Of a stretch of DNA of 64,000 nt, positions 58,907-64,000 are shown piece after piece. This DNA comes from an uncultured bacterium (GTDB lineage: Bacteria; Bacteroidota; Bacteroidia; CAILMK01). How positions within the stretch are numbered: position 1 is the stretch's first letter; every line of letters starts with the position of its first letter. The stretch spans positions 1 to 64,000 of the forward strand of contig CAIKRV010000054.1 in the NCBI GenBank assembly GCA_903829945.1. The letters are read 5' to 3'. The position numbers and the translations under genes are program-made. The notes beneath the pieces are model-generated. The model ran no database searches and had not been told where the DNA came from. It saw nothing but the letters and a program-made list of their open reading frames with translations.

Positions 58907-61900
58907 TTAACGTAGCAGCATAATATTGCCCTTATAATAATAAGAACGGCCATCTAAACCTTGGGCGCGCATGATATAAATATAAACACCAACCGGGAGT
59001 TTAATTCCATTCATGGTTCCATCCCATGAGCTACTTAATTTATTGGCTTCAAAGACTTTCTCTCCCCACCGATCAAATATTTTAAGACTATATGCATTTA
59101 GGTTGTCTGTATTATCTGTTATAAACATGTTTATTGGTGACCATGTATCATTCAAACCGTCATGATTTGGTGTAAAGGCATTGGGCACAAATGACCTTGA
59201 TGGCAAAATGGCACAACTTATATTTGATACACTGCTATCTGTGGCAGCATTTGCATAACTAATGACTCTAAAACAATATGCAGTATCACTTTCTGGCTTT
59301 ATATCATTGAAAATAAAGCTCGTATCTGTTCCGTTGACACTAGCAATTGTTTGAAAAATATTATTTTGATATTTCAATTGAACTAAAGTGTTTTTTATAC
59401 CATTAGTCCACTGGGTATAATTATTCCAGTACAATGCTATTTTATCATCTTTTATAAAATTATTTAATAAAATAGTTTTCCCAACATTACTGTTTGGACT
59501 TATATTCCCACATTTGTCCTCATTGCGTACTCTATAAATATAACTCTCTATATTAACATTCACTTTTGAATCCAACATGAAAGTATCACCTGTGGTAAAA
59601 TAACGATAAGTCCAACCCATTTTTGAATCAAATCGATCAATATAATATTGTGAAGAATTGAGTTGTTGACTTTTTTCCCAAAGGACCTTCACACTATTAG
59701 TTTCAGTTACTGTAGCACTATTTAAATATATAGGGGTGGTATTATAAACATAAGGTGGGGTAGCTGAAGCCATATTACTTAATGACAAGTAGTTAGCACT
59801 TTGTCGTATGGCAGTAACATAATAAGTGTATTTATGCGCACATAAATCATTATCAAGATACTGATTTATTCCTGCTGCAACATCAGTTAAAAACGTAAAA
59901 ACACCTCCATCCGTTGATCTATAAATCTTATATCCCGCCAAATCATACCATCCTGTATATGGCGTCCAATTTAATAAAATTGAAATTCCATTATTTGCCT
60001 TAGCATGAAGAAGAATAGTACAATGTGATTGAGGATCTATAGATTGTTTATTGCAATCTGAGCTTGAGGCCAAACTATAGCAATAAGAATTAGAATTTGT
60101 ATTGATTTTATTTGTCCCAATTAGCGAATCTGTAAAAATGGTATCACTTTTTACCCCTTCAAAATATGAAACAGAATCTCTAGTTAAATTATAATTTCCA
60201 AAATATTGCAATTTGCTTTTTTGCCATACAACTCTTATTCTGTTTGAATCTAAAACCGAAACATAAAGAATTTTCGAAATTGAAGGTGGCATTGAATCCT
60301 TAACATGTATAAAATTAAACACACTCGTATCCTTGCATCCATTAATAGTACCCACAATTTCCTCTATACTATGGAATCCGGGGCTTAGGAAAGTAAAGGA
60401 AGGTGCTGCCGAGGTATCTACATCATTACTGACAGCAGATTCATTAAACTTCCAATAATAATTACTTATGCCTCCTTTGACAATACTTTTATCAGTAAAA
60501 TTAACAGTTTGCTTAGGACAAATTAAAGTATCACTCACTGAAAATTTTGCTAAAGGCTTTGGATAAATATTTATAAGGTTAGTTTTTAAAGACGTGTCTG
60601 AACAACCAGCAACACCTATAACTATTAATTTTACACTATACCAACCAGATTTAAGTATTCTCGTTGGGTTTAAAGTAGTATCATCGATGTTGCCATCATT
60701 ATTAAAATCCCATAACTGCCTAAAGCCACCACTAGTTGTATCTTTATAATTAATACTTAGTGGTTCACAACCTTTTGTTGCACTTACAGTAAATCCGGCA
60801 TTTGGTTTTCTGTAAAGTTTTATAGTGTCTTGTTGAATAGCGCTGCACCCAACACTATCATATACTTTAAAAATACAAACCAGCTGGCTCGAATCAACAC
60901 CTAAACCGCCTTTAAAAGTATAAACATGGGCTTTTATTACATTACTATCCTTTGTTCCATCTCCATACGCAATGGAATAATTATCAATATTGGTACTAAA
61001 ATTAGAAAAGCGAATGAGTTCACTCCCGCAAATATGATGGGAACTTAATTTTAAATTTGCCTTTGGTACAGGTAAGACAGTAATATAATTACTTTTAGAA
61101 ACTGTTTCAGCACAACCTCCGGCGTTCTTTACAGTTAAAGTTACTTTATATGTTCCAGGAGTCGTATAAATAAAGCTAGGCGACTTAGTAGAATCATCAA
61201 TAATTCCATCACTATTAAAATCCCAATAATATTTTCGAGCACTCAAAGAAAGATTCGTAAAACTAGCATTAAATGGAGCACATCCGGCAGTAATAGTTGC
61301 CTTGAAATCCGGAACTGCCGCACGATACAATTTAACAGAATCTTTATAAAACGCTTTACAATTACTGGCATCTAATGCCACCATAGTTGGAAAGAAAAAT
61401 TGTGAATCTAAAGTATTACTTGATAATTTATAAAAATGATTATGAATTTGAACAGTATCTTGAGCAGAACCGTCATCATAATTCATTACAAATTTTTTAA
61501 TGTTTTGAGAGGTGTCTTTAAATTTAACAAATATACTGTCACAAGCCACATGTGCGCTTAATTGAAACCCGGGTGCCGGACCAATAATATGCAAGAAACT
61601 CTTCTGGTTAATCACCAACTTACATCCAATGGTATCCATTCCTATCAAGGTAATATTATATCCTTTAGGATTATTTTTAAAATATAAGTGTCCCACTGAA
61701 GGAGGATCAGATCTGGTATTTAAAAAACTATCACCGTCGCCAAAATACCATGTAAATGTTTTCACATCTGTTGAAGTATTTAAAAACTTTACGGCTGCAG
61801 GTGCACAATAGGCGGTATCCCCGGAAGTAACTTTAAAAGACAAATGACCAACTGCCAATTGTTGAATAAAGGTATCTGCCGTATCGGTACATATACCATT

Positions 61901-64000
61901 TGAATAAGTTTTAGAAACTACCAATCTTATGGTATAAGAGGTGTCTTTAGTATAAATAATACTTGGACTTTGGTCTGTATCCGAAGGCGTAAAACTTGCG
62001 CCTGAAGCCGGTACAACTGTCCATTTATAATGTGTAGGATTATTGGTTGAAGCATTAAAAATTTTGGTAGGTGTACCCATACAACCATTAGCAGAAACCG
62101 TAAGTTTAGCCTTAACACCCGGACATAAACTAGTGGTTACATCTTTAGAACAATGTTGGGAGTCCAACATGGTAGCAATAATATTAAAACATCCACCTGA
62201 GGACAGGGCTACATCAGCTCCAGTATCTGACTGATTACTGAAGGTAGTTCCTGCAGTTGGTTTAGATGACCAAGTAAGCTTTGGAATATTGGTAATTGTA
62301 TCCGGATACCGTTCAACAATTTTAAAGCTGAAATGAACTTTTAAAGGTGGGCAACCTAAAAATACACCTCTGGGTATTAATTTGCCAACAAATCCATTAA
62401 CAGTTAAATAAGCGAATTTTCTAATGGTATCTGCACACCCGGAATTAGTTGATACTGTTAATATAACATTATATCTGGCAGGATGTGTTGCAGTGAAAGT
62501 CAAGTTCTTTGTCGTACTGGTAACGGTAAGTGCCGGACTATCTACATCCTCAATAGTCCATCCATAGGTATAAGGATTCTTCTTATCATCAGGAGGAGTA
62601 GTTAAATTACTTAATTTAATACTTTTTCCTAGGCAAACTGTAGGACTATCAGCTATAAAATCTGCTTTAGGTTTTCTTATAACGATATATGCATCCCTAC
62701 GTGCAGTATCAACGCAACCTGAGGTGGTTGTAATTGTAAGCTTTACATCAAAAACACCAGCCTTAGGTAAAAAAGCACTTAATTTTGGTGTGTTTGAAGA
62801 TCCTATAGAAGTAAAACTTATCAGTTTTCCTAAAGTATCATAAAATTCCCATTTGTAACTTGGCGTGCCGCCACCGGAGGAAAAAGAATTCCATTGTAAA
62901 TTTACAGTATCATTGATCGTACATAATAATCGTTTGGGAGAACTAAAATCAGCTTTAGTTCCTATTACTTTTAAACATGAAGGACTTTTTATGGTATTTG
63001 TACAACCATTACCTGAATATATCCATGTTAAAGTTAGGGATTGATTTCCAGGTTGTGTAAACCAAGCTGTATCATTGGTATTATTAACAGTGCCATTATT
63101 CAATAGCCAAGTAAAATAACTTTTATTAGCACCTTTTGCAGTATTAGTTATGTGAAAAGGACTATTAATACAAGCAGAATCCGGATTTACTTTTATTGAA
63201 GGTTCTACAAAATCCTTATAGGTAGTTTTATATACACAGCCATCAGAAGTGGTGATTGAAAGAGTTGCATCATTTTTACTGGTTGCAGAAGAATAAAAAA
63301 TACTCGGAGGAGAACTGGTCGTATCCGAACTTGGGCTACCTCCTGGAAAACTCCAATTGTAATGAGAAATTGTACGTCCTGAAAGGCTGACAGATGGCTT
63401 ATAACTCGCTTTAAAATTGCTGGTATTTTGAATAATATCTGCGCAAAAATATACCGATGCCGGATCAGATACAGTTACAAACTTATTGTCAGAGAAAATA
63501 CTTACACAACCATAACTATTGGTAACGCGCAAAGCCACACTCTTAAAACCTATAGAGGTAAAAGAATCCTTTATAGAAGCAGTGGTATCTAAATAAGAAA
63601 CACCGTCAATTACCCAATCTCTTTTAACAGAATTTGGCGTACTATCAGTAAATGTAATTACCCTTTGTCCGTTACATAAATATTTACTTGGCGAGCAAGT
63701 AACTGTAGGAATAGGTGCAGGAAGTATTTCAAACATATCCTTTTTGGTCACGGTACAGGTACTTCCTCCACTTAAGGTAACAGTAAGTGTTACTGTATAT
63801 TTGGCGGCTGTAGTAAATATTTTATAAATGGTATCACGTCCGGAAACTGAACCTGAACCGAAATCCCATGAAAAACTACTTCCAGAGGGAAATCCGGAGG
63901 CAGTAAACTTAACTTGAGCAGGAGGACATGCTTTACTAACCTTTAAATCGGATTTAAAATCAATTCCGGCACATTGAGCATTCACATGGTGATGACTCAA
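58907..64000 (-). CDS. Giant PKD-repeat T9SS cargo protein, 5' end cut off
   Basis: At least 1697 residues. The right edge cuts the gene inside its signal peptide: the visible N-terminus reads SHHHVNAQC, where cleavage would be just after AQ, so only a short piece is missing. Tandem PKD-like repeats (WDFGSG, WSFPGG, WYFGDG, WDFNSDG, WDFNNDG, IAYGDG) span most of the length. A fibronectin-like part follows, then a type B T9SS sorting domain at the end (FTPNHDGLNDTW to GNIMLLR). Paralogous to the next gene (53733-58772) in the same direction. Expected to be a secreted adhesin or matrix protein. Confidence 0.9.
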   Translation of the reverse strand: MSHHHVNAQCAGIDFKSDLKVSKACPPAQVKFTASGFPSGSSFSWDFGSGSVSGRDTIYKIFTTAAKYTVTLTVTLSGGSTCTVTKKDMFEILPAPIPTVTCSPSKYLCNGQRVITFTDSTPNSVKRDWVIDGVSYLDTTASIKDSFTSIGFKSVALRVTNSYGCVSIFSDNKFVTVSDPASVYFCADIIQNTSNFKASYKPSVSLSGRTISHYNWSFPGGSPSSDTTSSPPSIFYSSATSKNDATLSITTSDGCVYKTTYKDFVEPSIKVNPDSACINSPFHITNTAKGANKSYFTWLLNNGTVNNTNDTAWFTQPGNQSLTLTWIYSGNGCTNTIKSPSCLKVIGTKADFSSPKRLLCTINDTVNLQWNSFSSGGGTPSYKWEFYDTLGKLISFTSIGSSNTPKLSAFLPKAGVFDVKLTITTTSGCVDTARRDAYIVIRKPKADFIADSPTVCLGKSIKLSNLTTPPDDKKNPYTYGWTIEDVDSPALTVTSTTKNLTFTATHPARYNVILTVSTNSGCADTIRKFAYLTVNGFVGKLIPRGVFLGCPPLKVHFSFKIVERYPDTITNIPKLTWSSKPTAGTTFSNQSDTGADVALSSGGCFNIIATMLDSQHCSKDVTTSLCPGVKAKLTVSANGCMGTPTKIFNASTNNPTHYKWTVVPASGASFTPSDTDQSPSIIYTKDTSYTIRLVVSKTYSNGICTDTADTFIQQLAVGHLSFKVTSGDTAYCAPAAVKFLNTSTDVKTFTWYFGDGDSFLNTRSDPPSVGHLYFKNNPKGYNITLIGMDTIGCKLVINQKSFLHIIGPAPGFQLSAHVACDSIFVKFKDTSQNIKKFVMNYDDGSAQDTVQIHNHFYKLSSNTLDSQFFFPTMVALDASNCKAFYKDSVKLYRAAVPDFKATITAGCAPFNASFTNLSLSARKYYWDFNSDGIIDDSTKSPSFIYTTPGTYKVTLTVKNAGGCAETVSKSNYITVLPVPKANLKLSSHHICGSELIRFSNFSTNIDNYSIAYGDGTKDSNVIKAHVYTFKGGLGVDSSQLVCIFKVYDSVGCSAIQQDTIKLYRKPNAGFTVSATKGCEPLSINYKDTTSGGFRQLWDFNNDGNIDDTTLNPTRILKSGWYSVKLIVIGVAGCSDTSLKTNLINIYPKPLAKFSVSDTLICPKQTVNFTDKSIVKGGISNYYWKFNESAVSNDVDTSAAPSFTFLSPGFHSIEEIVGTINGCKDTSVFNFIHVKDSMPPSISKILYVSVLDSNRIRVVWQKSKLQYFGNYNLTRDSVSYFEGVKSDTIFTDSLIGTNKINTNSNSYCYSLASSSDCNKQSIDPQSHCTILLHAKANNGISILLNWTPYTGWYDLAGYKIYRSTDGGVFTFLTDVAAGINQYLDNDLCAHKYTYYVTAIRQSANYLSLSNMASATPPYVYNTTPIYLNSATVTETNSVKVLWEKSQQLNSSQYYIDRFDSKMGWTYRYFTTGDTFMLDSKVNVNIESYIYRVRNEDKCGNISPNSNVGKTILLNNFIKDDKIALYWNNYTQWTNGIKNTLVQLKYQNNIFQTIASVNGTDTSFIFNDIKPESDTAYCFRVISYANAATDSSVSNISCAILPSRSFVPNAFTPNHDGLNDTWSPINMFITDNTDNLNAYSLKIFDRWGEKVFEANKLSSSWDGTMNGIKLPVGVYIYIMRAQGLDGRSYYYKGNIMLLR

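Noticed and set aside
53890-62234. Several short frames within the two giant PKD genes, both strands
   Set aside because: All sit inside clear coding sequence with PKD motifs and a sorting domain; none has a domain or start signal.
1-64000. tRNA, rRNA, CRISPR, insertion sequence, prophage or defence genes
   Set aside because: I looked for cloverleaf, repeat-spacer and transposase patterns in the gaps, all under about 265 bp, and saw none.

Overview
The window is AT-rich, densely coded chromosomal DNA of a Bacteroidota bacterium, probably an uncultured Chitinophagales/Sphingobacteriales-type lineage. The evidence is of four kinds. Four secreted proteins carry type IX secretion (T9SS) C-terminal sorting domains, two of type A and two of type B. 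Many start sites are preceded by the Bacteroidota sigma-A element TAnnTTTG, and Shine-Dalgarno sequences are essentially absent. Several gene families and neighbourhoods are typical of the phylum (DUF1599 plus BT_3928-like DoxX, folP-cdaA, gcvH-VanZ-TonB). No tRNA, rRNA, CRISPR array, insertion sequence or prophage was seen. No stretch over 300 bp lacks a gene.

Layout. 1-3215 (minus) is the edge of a surface polysaccharide locus: Wzx-type flippase, Wzz-like chain-length protein, and a truncated O-antigen ligase/polymerase-like protein. 3.3-12.5 kb is mixed metabolism and envelope: coaD, PAP2 phosphatase, fumC, a 58-residue membrane protein overlapping a PagL-like barrel, panB with a secreted coiled-coil protein, a lipoprotein, Mn-type superoxide dismutase, an esterase. 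12.5-23.2 kb (minus) holds a flippase-like/GT2/small winged-helix/OppC-permease operon, an ABC exporter, a truA-cytochrome lipoprotein-chrA operon, aminopeptidase P and an MBL-rhodanese sulfur protein. 23.3-29.1 kb has a DUF3347 lipoprotein, the folP-cdaA-TPR operon and the DUF1599-DoxX pair. 29.2-38.5 kb has a DEAD-box helicase, a long minus-strand operon (nifU-like, FAH, phhB, M16 peptidase, O-methyltransferase, LysM glucosaminidase) closed by a hairpin terminator, and the mrp operon. 38.6-44.6 kb has rlmN, a beta-barrel, a TPR lipoprotein, trmB and two tandem LamG/T9SS proteins. 44.7-50.1 kb (minus) is a second glycan locus: NeuB-like synthase, a fused CMP-sugar synthetase/HAD phosphatase, a DUF115-like protein, a methyltransferase and a second flippase. 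50.1-53.7 kb has a WG-repeat protein, a LOG-family protein, gcvH, VanZ and TonB. 53.7-64.0 kb holds two giant PKD-repeat T9SS adhesin-like proteins, the second truncated by the window end.

How the parts fit. Cell-surface construction dominates: two glycan assembly loci, T9SS cargo, outer-membrane barrels and lipid-modification proteins, interleaved with housekeeping enzymes. Transcription units can be traced from promoter motifs and eight hairpin terminators, four of them between convergent genes. Several genes have the -7 box only 4-7 nt before the start codon, which implies leaderless or nearly leaderless mRNAs.

No clearly new defence or mobile system is visible. The most interesting items are the fused nonulosonic-acid synthetase/phosphatase module, a near-perfect 16-bp dyad covering the rlmN promoter and start codon, and the compact operon joining a lipid flippase-like protein, a glycosyltransferase, a small winged-helix protein and an orphan OppC-type permease.
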